This document shows positions 16,502 through 24,546 of a stretch of 64,000 nucleotides of DNA, in pieces (positions within the stretch are counted from its first letter, which is position 1; each line of letters opens with the position of its first letter). The notes below the pieces were generated by a model, which saw only the letters and a list, made by a program, of their open reading frames with translations, had not been told where the DNA came from and ran no database searches. A program made the translations under genes and the position numbers. The stretch covers positions 18,543 through 82,542 of the forward strand of contig JAKOYN010000011.1 of assembly GCA_029780415.1 (NCBI GenBank), given 5' to 3'. This stretch comes from RXIX01 sp003989075. Its GTDB lineage: Bacteria; Pseudomonadota; Gammaproteobacteria; Competibacterales; Competibacteraceae.

Positions 16502-17251
16502 ATGAAAATTCTAGTCGCCGTAAAACGGGTCGTGGACTACAACGTCAAGGTTCGGGCAAAGGCGGACGGCTCCGGCGTAGAAACCGCCAACGTCAAGATG
16601 TCCATGAATCCGTTCGACGAAATCGCCGTTGAAGAGGCCGTCCGCCTGCAGGAAGCTGGCAAGGCCAAGGAAATCGTCGCCGTCTCACTGGGTGTGGCAG
16701 CCTGTCAGGACACGATTCGCACTGCGCTGGCCATGGGCGCCGACCGCGGCATCCTGGTGGAAAGCGATGCCGAACTGCAGCCGCTGGCGGTGGCCAAACT
16801 GCTCAAGGCGGTGGTCGAGAAGGAAAAGCCCGATCTGGTGATCCTTGGCAAGCAGGCGATCGACGACGATGCCAACCAGACCGGCCAGATGCTGGCGGCG
16901 CTGCTGGGCTGGGCGCAGGGCACCTTCGCCTCCAAGGTCGAAGCCGGCGCCGGCGAACTGAGCATCACCCGTGAAATCGACGGCGGCCTGGAGACCCTGG
17001 CCCTGCAACTGCCGGCGGTGGTCACCAGCGACCTGCGCCTGAATGAACCGCGTTTCGTCAAGCTGCCCAACATCATGAAGGCCAAGAAAAAGCCTCTTGA
17101 GGTGCTCAAGCCGGCCGATCTGGGCGTTGACGTGACCCCGCGCCTGGTTACCCTCAAGGTGCAGGAACCGCCCAAGCGCCAGGCCGGTATCAAGGTCGGC
17201 AGCGTCGCCGAACTGGTCGCCAAGCTGCACAGCGAAGCCCACGTCCTCTAA
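16502..17251 (+). CDS. etfB: Electron transfer flavoprotein, beta subunit
   Basis: A 249-residue ETF beta chain that binds AMP and, with the alpha chain, carries electrons from acyl-CoA dehydrogenases to ETF:ubiquinone oxidoreductase. The N-terminus MKILVAVKRVVDYNVKVR, the MSMNPFDEIAVEEAVRL segment and the GKQAIDDDANQTGQMLA recognition loop are typical. It is followed after 21 bp by etfA and then by an acyl-CoA dehydrogenase, an evident operon for fatty-acid oxidation. Confidence 0.97.
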   Translation: MKILVAVKRVVDYNVKVRAKADGSGVETANVKMSMNPFDEIAVEEAVRLQEAGKAKEIVAVSLGVAACQDTIRTALAMGADRGILVESDAELQPLAVAKLLKAVVEKEKPDLVILGKQAIDDDANQTGQMLAALLGWAQGTFASKVEAGAGELSITREIDGGLETLALQLPAVVTSDLRLNEPRFVKLPNIMKAKKKPLEVLKPADLGVDVTPRLVTLKVQEPPKRQAGIKVGSVAELVAKLHSEAHVL

Positions 17252-17272
17252 GCCCGCGGGAACCGAATTGCC

Positions 17273-18217
17273 ATGAGTATCCTGGTTATTGCCGAACACG
17301 ATAACGCCACCCTCAAGGCGGCGACTCTGAACACCGTCACCGCCGCCAGCCAGATCGGCGGCGCCATCACCGTGCTGGTCGCCGGTCACGGCTGTGGCGC
17401 GGTCGCTGAAAGCGCCGCCCAGATTGCCGGTGTCACCAAGGTGCTGCTCGCCGACGCGCCGCAGTACGCCCACCAGCTCGCCGAGAACGTTGCCGCGCTG
17501 GTCGTCGGCCTGGCCGGCGGCTACAGCCACATCCTCGCCCCGGCCACCGCCACCGGCAAGAACACCCTGCCACGGGTTGCCGCGCTGCTCGACGTGGCGC
17601 AACTGTCCGACGTAATCAAGGTGGAAAGCGCCGATACCTTTGTGCGGCCGATCTACGCCGGCAACGTGCTGGCCACGGTCCAGTCGCAGGATGCGGTCAA
17701 AGTGATGACCGTGCGCGGCACCGCCTTCCCGGCCGCCGCAGCCAGCGGTGGCAGTGCCGCCATTGAAGCCGTCGCCGCCAGTGCTGATGCCGGCGTGTCG
17801 CGCTTTGTCAGCCAGCAGCTGACCAAGTCCGACCGGCCGGAATTGACCGCCGCGCGCATCATCGTGTCCGGCGGCCGTGGCATGGGCAATGGCGACAACT
17901 TCAAACTGCTGGAAGATGTCGCCGACAAGCTCGGTGCGGCGGTCGGTGCCTCGCGTGCCGCAGTCGATGCCGGCTTCGTGCCCAACGATTACCAGGTTGG
18001 CCAGACCGGCAAGGTGGTCGCGCCGGAACTGTATATCGCCGTCGGCATCTCCGGCGCCATCCAGCATCTGGCCGGGATGAAGGACAGCAAAATCATCGTC
18101 GCCATCAACAAGGACGAGGAAGCCCCGATCTTCCAGGTCGCCGATTATGGGCTGGTCGCTGATCTGTTCGCCGCCGTGCCTGAACTGTCCAAGGAGCTGG
18201 ATAAGCTGAACGCATAA
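17273..18217 (+). CDS. etfA: Electron transfer flavoprotein, alpha subunit
   Basis: A 314-residue ETF alpha chain. The N-terminal half is Ala/Val-rich, and the C-terminal FAD domain contains GRGMGNGDNFKLLEDVADKL, GASRAAVDAGFVPNDYQVGQTG and ISGAIQHLAGM, all contacting FAD. It makes the heterodimer with EtfB that accepts electrons from acyl-CoA dehydrogenases. The ATG at 17273 is 21 bases beyond etfB. A perfect hairpin lies between it and the following dehydrogenase gene, which might reduce read-through. Confidence 0.97.
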   Translation: MSILVIAEHDNATLKAATLNTVTAASQIGGAITVLVAGHGCGAVAESAAQIAGVTKVLLADAPQYAHQLAENVAALVVGLAGGYSHILAPATATGKNTLPRVAALLDVAQLSDVIKVESADTFVRPIYAGNVLATVQSQDAVKVMTVRGTAFPAAAASGGSAAIEAVAASADAGVSRFVSQQLTKSDRPELTAARIIVSGGRGMGNGDNFKLLEDVADKLGAAVGASRAAVDAGFVPNDYQVGQTGKVVAPELYIAVGISGAIQHLAGMKDSKIIVAINKDEEAPIFQVADYGLVADLFAAVPELSKELDKLNA

Positions 18218-18252
18218 AGGCTGCCAGCCATCCCTAAGCCAGCCCCACACCC

Positions 18253-18273
18253 GCGCCGCCGTCCAGGCGGCGC
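18253..18273. other. GC-rich 8-bp hairpin between etfA and acyl-CoA dehydrogenase
   Basis: Perfect arms GCGCCGCC (18253-18260) and GGCGGCGC (18266-18273) with a 5-base loop, followed by ACCATTTAAAAA instead of a T-run. It may be a processing or attenuation site within the operon. Confidence 0.35.
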
Positions 18274-18321
18274 ACCATTTAAAAACCCGCATTGTCAAGA
18301 CTGAATCCCAAGGAGGCGTCC

Positions 18322-20112
18322 ATGACCGCCTATTTCGCTCCGACCCGCGATATGCAGTTTGTCATCAACGAGCTGGCCAACCTGGATGCAGTGGCTGCCC
18401 TGCCCGCTTTCGCCGAACAGGACGTCGGCCCGGACCTGACCGAAGCCGTACTCGAAGAGGCTGCCAAGCTGGCCGCTGAAGTCCTGGCGCCGCTCAACAA
18501 ATCCGGTGATACCCAGGGTGCCAGCATCGGCCCTGACGGCGTCATCCCTGCCGATGGCTTCACTGCCGCCTACCAGCAGTTTGTCGAAGGCGGCTGGAAC
18601 GGCCTCGGCTGCTCGACCGAATACGGCGGCCAGGGTTTGCCGGAGCTGGTCAACATCGCCACCCAGGAGATGTGGAACGCCGCCAACATGTCCTTCGCGC
18701 TGTGCCCGATGCTGAACGGCGGCGCGATCGAGGCCATCCGCCATGCCGGCTCCCCTGAGCAGAAGGCGCTGTTCCTGCCCAAGATGGTCAGCGGTGAATG
18801 GACCGGCACCATGAACCTGACCGAGTCGCAGGCTGGCTCCGACCTGTCAGCGGTGCGCAGCCGCGCCGTGCCCGAGGGGGATCACTACCGGATCTACGGC
18901 CAGAAGATCTTCATCACCTGGGGCGAGCACAACATGACCGAGAACACCATTCATCTGGTGCTCGCCCGGACGCCGGATGCCCCGGAAGGCGTCAAGGGCA
19001 TCTCGCTGTTCATCGTGCCCAAGTTCATGGTCAACGCCGATGGTTCGCTCGGTGCGCGCAACGACGTGCACGCGGTCTCCATCGAGCACAAGCTTGGCAT
19101 CCACGCCAGCCCGACCTGCGTGATGGCCTTTGGCGACCAGGAAGGCGCGATCGGTTATCTGGTGGGCGAGGAAAACAAGGGCCTGGCCTACATGTTCGTG
19201 ATGATGAACGAGGCCCGCTTCAAGGTCGGCGTGCAGGGTCTGGCCATCGGCGAGCGCGCCTATCAGGCCGCCCGTGAATACGCCAAGGATCGGGTGCAGG
19301 GTCGTCCGGTCGGCACCAAGTCCGGTGACCGGGTTGCCATCATCCATCACCCCGACGTGCGACGGATGCTGATGACCATGAAGGCGCAGAATGAGGCGAT
19401 GCGCGCCCTGGCCTATGTGGTTGCCGCCCACCTCGATCAGGCCCGTCATCACCCCGACGCGGCGCAGCGCAAGATCCATCAGGCCCGGGTTGACCTGCTG
19501 ATTCCGGTGGTCAAGGGCTGGTCGACCGAACTGGGCATCGAGATTGCCTCGCTGGGCGTGCAGGTCTATGGCGGCATGGGCTTCGTCGAGGAAACCGGCG
19601 CCTGTCAGCACCTGCGTGACTCGCGCATCACCACCATCTATGAAGGCACCACCGGCATTCAGGCCGCCGATCTGGCCGGGCGCAAGCTGAGCATGGACAA
19701 GGGTGCGACAATGCGGGCGCTGATTGCCGACATCACCGCCACCGCCGAGGATCTCGGCCAGGCAGTCGGTGACGACATGACGGCGATCCGTGACGGTCTG
19801 CGTGATGGCGTGCAGGCCCTGGCCATGGCCACCGACTGGATGCTGAGCTGCAGCGATCCACGCGCAACCATGGCCGTATCGGTCGATTACATGATGCTGA
19901 CCGGCTATGTCTGCGGCGGCTGGCAGATGGCGCGCGCCGCGCGGGTCGCCCAGACCCGTCTGGCCAGTGGTCAGGATCCGCTGTTCCACGAAGCCAAGCT
20001 GCTCACCGCCCGTTTCTATGCCGAGCACATTCTGCCCAAGGCCGGCGCCCTGCTGCGCTCGATCCAGAACGGCGGCACCTCGATCATGGCCCTGAGCGAG
20101 GAGCAGTTCTAG
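18322..20112 (+). CDS. Acyl-CoA dehydrogenase (large, about 600-residue class)
   Basis: A 596-residue FAD enzyme catalysing the first beta-oxidation step, acyl-CoA to trans-2-enoyl-CoA, passing electrons to ETF. Signatures are GTMNLTESQAGSDLS for the FAD and substrate sites, GVQGLAIGERAYQ, and the catalytic Glu441 in IYEGTTGIQ. A C-terminal extension of about 130 residues places it in the larger bacterial class. The ATG at 18322 has AAGGAGG eight bases upstream, a very strong site. The etfBA pair upstream is its direct electron acceptor. Chain-length preference is not readable. Confidence 0.94.
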   Translation: MTAYFAPTRDMQFVINELANLDAVAALPAFAEQDVGPDLTEAVLEEAAKLAAEVLAPLNKSGDTQGASIGPDGVIPADGFTAAYQQFVEGGWNGLGCSTEYGGQGLPELVNIATQEMWNAANMSFALCPMLNGGAIEAIRHAGSPEQKALFLPKMVSGEWTGTMNLTESQAGSDLSAVRSRAVPEGDHYRIYGQKIFITWGEHNMTENTIHLVLARTPDAPEGVKGISLFIVPKFMVNADGSLGARNDVHAVSIEHKLGIHASPTCVMAFGDQEGAIGYLVGEENKGLAYMFVMMNEARFKVGVQGLAIGERAYQAAREYAKDRVQGRPVGTKSGDRVAIIHHPDVRRMLMTMKAQNEAMRALAYVVAAHLDQARHHPDAAQRKIHQARVDLLIPVVKGWSTELGIEIASLGVQVYGGMGFVEETGACQHLRDSRITTIYEGTTGIQAADLAGRKLSMDKGATMRALIADITATAEDLGQAVGDDMTAIRDGLRDGVQALAMATDWMLSCSDPRATMAVSVDYMMLTGYVCGGWQMARAARVAQTRLASGQDPLFHEAKLLTARFYAEHILPKAGALLRSIQNGGTSIMALSEEQF

Positions 20113-20161
20113 GCAGTCCCTGCCCGCGGCCGGCGCTGCTGTCGTCGGCTGCGGGATTGCC
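20112..20161. other. Inverted repeat between dehydrogenase and mrpD
   Basis: GGCAGTCCC (20112-20120) pairs with GGGATTGCC (20153-20161) with one G-T pair, enclosing a GC-rich loop. No T-run follows. It could be a weak terminator or attenuator just before the antiporter genes. Confidence 0.3.
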
Positions 20162-20175
20162 CAGCGGAGAAGCTG

Positions 20176-21711
20176 TTGAACCACGGTCTCATCCTACCGA
20201 TCCTGCTGCCCTTTATCGCCGGCATTGCCCTGCTGCTGCTTGGCGAAACACCGTCGGTGCGGTGGCGTCTTGACCCACGCCGCCTGAGCCTGAGCAGTGT
20301 TGCTCTGCTGCTGCCCGTGGCCCTGCTGCTGCTGGCGCGCGCCAGCACCGGCACCTATGCCACCTATGCGCTCGGGCACTGGCCGGCGCCCTTTGGCATT
20401 CTCCTGGTGCTGGACCGCTGCAGTGCCCTGCTGCTGCTGCTGGTCGCACTGGTGGCGCTGGCGGCCCTTCTGCATGCCCTGGCCACCGGCAGCGATCGCC
20501 GGGGCCGCTGGTTTCATGCGCTGTTCCAGTTTCAACTCATGGGTCTGAATGGCGCCTTTCTTGCCGGCGATCTGTTCAACCTGTTCGTGTTCTTCGAAAT
20601 CCTGCTCATCGCCTCCTATGGCCTGCTGCTGCACGGCGGCGGTGCGGCACGACTGCGCGCCGGTCTCCACTATGTGATTCTCAACCTGGCCGGCTCGGCA
20701 CTATTCCTGATCGCCATTGCCACCCTGTACGGCACGACCGGAGCGCTGAACTTCGCCGATCTTGCGCAGCGCATCGCTACTGCACCCACGGAAACTGCAG
20801 GTCTATTACGCGCCGGCGCGCTGCTGCTGCTGGTGGTCTTCGGCCTCAAGGCGGCGATACTGCCGCTGTATTGCTGGCTACCGGCCGCCTATGCCAGCAG
20901 CAGCGCGCCGGTTGCGGCGCTGTTCGCCCTGCTCACCAAGGTCGGCGTATATGCCATTCTGCGCATTACAACCCTGCTGTTCGGCAGCGATGCCGGACCC
21001 GCCGCCCAGGTGCTGGCGCCCTGGCTGCTGCCGCTGGGACTGACGACGCTGCTGGCCGGCGCCCTGGGCATGCTGGCCAGCGCCGAACTGCGCCGCCTGC
21101 TCGCCTATGGCGTGATCGTCTCAATCGGCACCCTGCTGATCGGTCTGGGCCTGGACAGCAGTGCCGGTCTGGGCGCGGCCCTGGTTTACCTGGTGCATAC
21201 CACGCTGATTGGCGCCGGCATGTTCCTGCTCGCCGACCTGATCGCTGCGCAGCGCGGCCACCTTGATCACCGGCCCGCTGCGCCACTGGTGCAGCCGGCG
21301 CTGCTCGGCGGCCTGTTTCTGGCCGGCGCGATCGCCATGGCCGGCCTGCCGCCGCTGAGCGGTTTCTTCGGCAAGCTGCTGCTGCTGCGCGCGGCCACTG
21401 ATAGCGCCACCCTGCCCTGGATATGGGGCGGGATACTGGGCAGCGGACTGCTGGTGATCATTGCCCTGAGCCGCAGCGGCAGCGCCCTGTTCTGGCTTCC
21501 CGCCACTGCAGCCACCGTGAACACCGCGTCCGCGCCGATCCGCCAGTGGCTGCCTGCCGCTGCCCTGCTCGCTGCCGCGCCGCTGCTAATCCTGTTTGGC
21601 CAGCCACTGCTCGATTTCGCCACTGCCACCGCCCAGCAACTGCGCGAACCCGCCGGCTACATCCACGCGGTCCTGGGCGATCCGGCAGTCGCCACGGTGG
21701 TGCTGCCATGA
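20176..21711 (+). CDS. mrpD: Mrp-type cation/proton antiporter subunit D
   Basis: A 511-residue polytopic membrane protein of the complex-I NuoN/M-like family, with about 14 hydrophobic helices. The LNGAFLAGDLFNLFVFFEIL segment (helix 5 region, with the conserved Glu) and GLKAAILPLYCWLPAAY with its Lys are typical of MrpD/MnhD/PhaD. The start is TTG, with GGAGA five bases upstream. mrpE begins inside its stop codon. Subunits A, B and C, normally encoded just before D, are absent; an acyl-CoA dehydrogenase gene stands there instead. Confidence 0.9.
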   Translation: MNHGLILPILLPFIAGIALLLLGETPSVRWRLDPRRLSLSSVALLLPVALLLLARASTGTYATYALGHWPAPFGILLVLDRCSALLLLLVALVALAALLHALATGSDRRGRWFHALFQFQLMGLNGAFLAGDLFNLFVFFEILLIASYGLLLHGGGAARLRAGLHYVILNLAGSALFLIAIATLYGTTGALNFADLAQRIATAPTETAGLLRAGALLLLVVFGLKAAILPLYCWLPAAYASSSAPVAALFALLTKVGVYAILRITTLLFGSDAGPAAQVLAPWLLPLGLTTLLAGALGMLASAELRRLLAYGVIVSIGTLLIGLGLDSSAGLGAALVYLVHTTLIGAGMFLLADLIAAQRGHLDHRPAAPLVQPALLGGLFLAGAIAMAGLPPLSGFFGKLLLLRAATDSATLPWIWGGILGSGLLVIIALSRSGSALFWLPATAATVNTASAPIRQWLPAAALLAAAPLLILFGQPLLDFATATAQQLREPAGYIHAVLGDPAVATVVLP

Positions 21712-22217
21712 GCACGTTCATCGCCAGATGGCTGCCGCGTCCTGGACTCAGCCTCCTGCTGCTTGCGACCTGGCTGCTGCTGCACAATAGCGTAGCGCCC
21801 GGGCAGTGGCTGCTCGGCGGGGTGCTGGCACTGCTCCTGCCGTGGCTGCTGGAACGACTGTGGCCGGAAACACCGCGCCCGCGTCGTCTGGAACTGCTGC
21901 CGCTGTACCTGGGCCGTCTGCTCTGGGATATCGTGATCTCCAATCTGAGCGTAGCCCGGCTGATTCTGAGCCGGTCGCCGGCAACAACACTGCGTCCGGC
22001 GTTTATCAGCCTGCCGCTGGCGCTGCGCGACGAACGGGCCATTGCCATTCTGGCCGCCACCATCACCCTGACGCCCGGCACCGTAGCGGTCGAGCTGAGC
22101 ATCGACCGCCGCGAACTGCTGATTCATTGCCTGGATCTGGACGACGCCACCACGCTGATCGCCAGCCTGCGGCAACGCTACGAGGCCCTGCTGCTGGAGA
22201 TGTTCCCGCCATGCTGA
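21708..22217 (+). CDS. mrpE: Mrp antiporter subunit E
   Basis: A 169-residue MnhE/PhaE-family protein. Two N-terminal membrane helices (about 13-50) are followed by a soluble domain with the family motif TITLTPGTVAVEL. The ATG overlaps the mrpD stop as ATGA, and its end overlaps mrpF. It is part of the Na+(K+)/H+ antiporter complex in the inner membrane. Confidence 0.9.
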   Translation: MSTFIARWLPRPGLSLLLLATWLLLHNSVAPGQWLLGGVLALLLPWLLERLWPETPRPRRLELLPLYLGRLLWDIVISNLSVARLILSRSPATTLRPAFISLPLALRDERAIAILAATITLTPGTVAVELSIDRRELLIHCLDLDDATTLIASLRQRYEALLLEMFPPC

Positions 22218-22501
22218 GCATTGCCCTGTCAATCGCCTTCACGCTGCTCGGCGTAGCGCTGCTGCTGACCGGCTGGCGCCTGCTGCGCGGCCCGAGCCTG
22301 CCGGACCGCATTCTTGCCCTCGACACGCTGTACATCAATGCCGTGGCCCTGCTGGTGCTGCTCGGGATTGCCTTCGACAGTCCCCTGTATTTTGAAGCGG
22401 CGCTGCTGATCGCCCTGCTCGGTTTCATCGCCACCGTGGCGCTGTGCCGCTTTGTCCGCGATGGCCGTCTATTCGATGTGGAGCGCGCCGATGCTGACTG
22501 A
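22211..22501 (+). CDS. mrpF: Mrp antiporter subunit F
   Basis: A 96-residue protein with three membrane helices. GPSLPDRILALDTLYINAVA is the family signature, including the conserved Asp residues. It overlaps mrpE at the start and mrpG at the end, so the four genes are translationally linked. Confidence 0.92.
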   Translation: MLSIALSIAFTLLGVALLLTGWRLLRGPSLPDRILALDTLYINAVALLVLLGIAFDSPLYFEAALLIALLGFIATVALCRFVRDGRLFDVERADAD

Positions 22502-22808
22502 ACTGATCGCCGTACTGGTAGCACTGCTCGTGATCGCGGGCGCGGCCTTTGTGCTGATTGGCGCGCTCGGCCTGGTGCGCCTGGCGGATTTCTTCAGCCG
22601 GCTGCATGCGCCGACCAAGGCCACTACGCTGGGCGTAGGCTGTCTGCTGCTGGCCTCGCTGCTGCATTTCAGCAGCCGCGCGCAGGGCCTGAGTCTGCAT
22701 GAGCTGCTGATCATGGCGTTCCTGTTCCTGACCGCGCCGATCAGTGCCCAACTGCTCGCCCGTACCCGCCTGCCGGCAGCGCGCAAGAACGATCCGAACC
22801 CGCACTAG
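22491..22808 (+). CDS. mrpG: Mrp antiporter subunit G
   Basis: A 105-residue, three-helix MnhG/PhaG protein. The motif GLVRLADFFSRLHAPTKATT is diagnostic. The ATG at 22491 lies inside mrpF, an 11-base overlap. It closes the DEFG cluster; malonyl-CoA decarboxylase follows after 109 bp. Confidence 0.92.
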   Translation: MLTELIAVLVALLVIAGAAFVLIGALGLVRLADFFSRLHAPTKATTLGVGCLLLASLLHFSSRAQGLSLHELLIMAFLFLTAPISAQLLARTRLPAARKNDPNPH

Positions 22809-22917
22809 GGCCTGCCCGGCGCTCACGCTGCGGCTTATACTGCGGAGACAAACCGGATGATACACAGGGCTTTTATCCGCCGTGTTCGCGCCTTCTTTCC
22901 AGACAGGTACGCCAGCC

Positions 22918-24372
22918 ATGACCGAAACCTCCTCTGCCGATAATGCAACCACCCGCGCCAGCCTGCTCGACCGCACCATGACCAACCTGCGCGAAGTCTG
23001 GCGCGATATGGCCGATTGGCGCGGTGGTTTTGCAAACTCCCCCGCGCCCAGCCTGCCGGATAAGGATATCGAGGCGCTCAAGACCCAGATGCGCGATTGC
23101 CTGGATGCGCGCGGTGGCGAAGTCTCGGCCCGCGCCCGCGCGGCCAATCTCGGCCGCATCTACCTGTCGCTGAATGCCCAGGGTCGCAAGCGCTTCCTGC
23201 AGATTCTGGCTACCGAGTTCGACATCGACCGCAAGGCGGTGGACAAGGCCGTAGCCGCGTTGCAACAGGCCGGCGATAAGGGCAAGGATCGCGCCAAGGC
23301 CGAGCGGGCTCTGCACAAGGCGCTGCAACCGCCGCGCCTGCGCCTGCTGACCCAGCTCAACGCCCTGCCCGAGGGCTTCCACTTCCTGGTCGATCTGCGC
23401 ACCGAACTGCTCAGTTGGAGCAAGGACGACCCGGTGCTAGCGGCCTTGGAGCGGGATCTACTGTCGCTGCTGGCATCGTGGTTCGATGTCGGCTTCCTGG
23501 AATTGCGGCGCATCACCTGGGAATCGCCAGCGGCGCTGCTGGAAAAAGTGATCGCCTACGAGGCCGTGCACCCGATCAGAAGCTGGGACGATCTGAAAAA
23601 CCGCCTCAGTTCCGACCGGCGCTGCTTTACCTTCTTTCACCCGCGCATGCCCAACGAGCCGCTGATCATCGTTCAGGTGGCGCTGGTGCACGGCATCGCC
23701 GACAACGTGCAAACCCTGCTTGATGAAACGGCGCCCGTAGTCGATCCGCAGGAGGCCGATACCGCAATTTTCTATTCGATTTCCAACGCCCACGAAGGCC
23801 TGAGTGGCATCAGTTTTGGCAATTTCCTGATCAAGCGGGTGGTGGACGAGCTGGCGGGTGAATTCAAGAATCTCAAGACTTTCGCCACCCTGTCGCCGAT
23901 TCCTGGTTTCCGCGGCTGGCTGGATCGCAAACTGAGCGAACCCGGTCAGGATGCCGAAGCCACGCTGCTCAACGCCGCCGAGCGCAAGGCCATCGCCATG
24001 GCTGCGGGCACCGGCAAGGAACCGGCCTCCCTGCAGACCCTGCTGCATAACACCGCCTGGACCCAAAAGCCGGAGCTGGCCAAGGCGCTGAAACAACCAC
24101 TGCTGCGCCTGTGCGCCCAGTATCTGGTCAACGAAAAACGTGACAGCGGCGCGGCGCTGGATCGGGTAGCGCGCTTCCACCTGTCCAACGGCGCGCGCAT
24201 CGAGCGTCTGAACTGGCTGGCCGATACCTCGGAACGCGGCCTGCGCCAGTCGGCCGGGATGATGGTCAACTACCTGTACAAGCTCAACGACATCGAAGCC
24301 AACCACGAAGCCTATCGTGGCGAGGGCAAGATCTCGCGCTCGACCGCCGTGCGCACCCTGCTCAAGACCTGA
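22918..24372 (+). CDS. Malonyl-CoA decarboxylase
   Basis: A 484-residue enzyme converting malonyl-CoA to acetyl-CoA and CO2. Family segments include an N-terminal helical bundle (LREVWRDMADW; NLGRIYLSLNAQGRKRFL), and in the catalytic half HPRMPNEPLIIVQVAL, SISNAHEGLSGISFGNFLIK, LSPIPGFRGWL and the C-terminal ARFHLSNGARIERLNWLAD. No malonate transporter, MatB or other malonate genes are nearby, so it more likely tunes the malonyl-CoA pool, which sets the balance between fatty-acid synthesis and oxidation, than serves malonate catabolism. The ATG at 22918 is chosen over an upstream ATG at 22882 because of family length. Confidence 0.92.
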   Translation: MTETSSADNATTRASLLDRTMTNLREVWRDMADWRGGFANSPAPSLPDKDIEALKTQMRDCLDARGGEVSARARAANLGRIYLSLNAQGRKRFLQILATEFDIDRKAVDKAVAALQQAGDKGKDRAKAERALHKALQPPRLRLLTQLNALPEGFHFLVDLRTELLSWSKDDPVLAALERDLLSLLASWFDVGFLELRRITWESPAALLEKVIAYEAVHPIRSWDDLKNRLSSDRRCFTFFHPRMPNEPLIIVQVALVHGIADNVQTLLDETAPVVDPQEADTAIFYSISNAHEGLSGISFGNFLIKRVVDELAGEFKNLKTFATLSPIPGFRGWLDRKLSEPGQDAEATLLNAAERKAIAMAAGTGKEPASLQTLLHNTAWTQKPELAKALKQPLLRLCAQYLVNEKRDSGAALDRVARFHLSNGARIERLNWLADTSERGLRQSAGMMVNYLYKLNDIEANHEAYRGEGKISRSTAVRTLLKT

Positions 24373-24546
24373 GCATTGCGGCACGCCGGGCGTAGCCAAT
24401 CCCGTCAAGGCGCGCCCGGCGGCGCTGGCTATACTTTCAGTCCAGCGGCTGTACCGTCCCATAATCAAAGCCGCCATTCAGTTGCGTGGCCGGATTCTGC
24501 ATTGTGGAAATCCGTGCCAACTCGACTACCACCGCGGAGTGATCCC

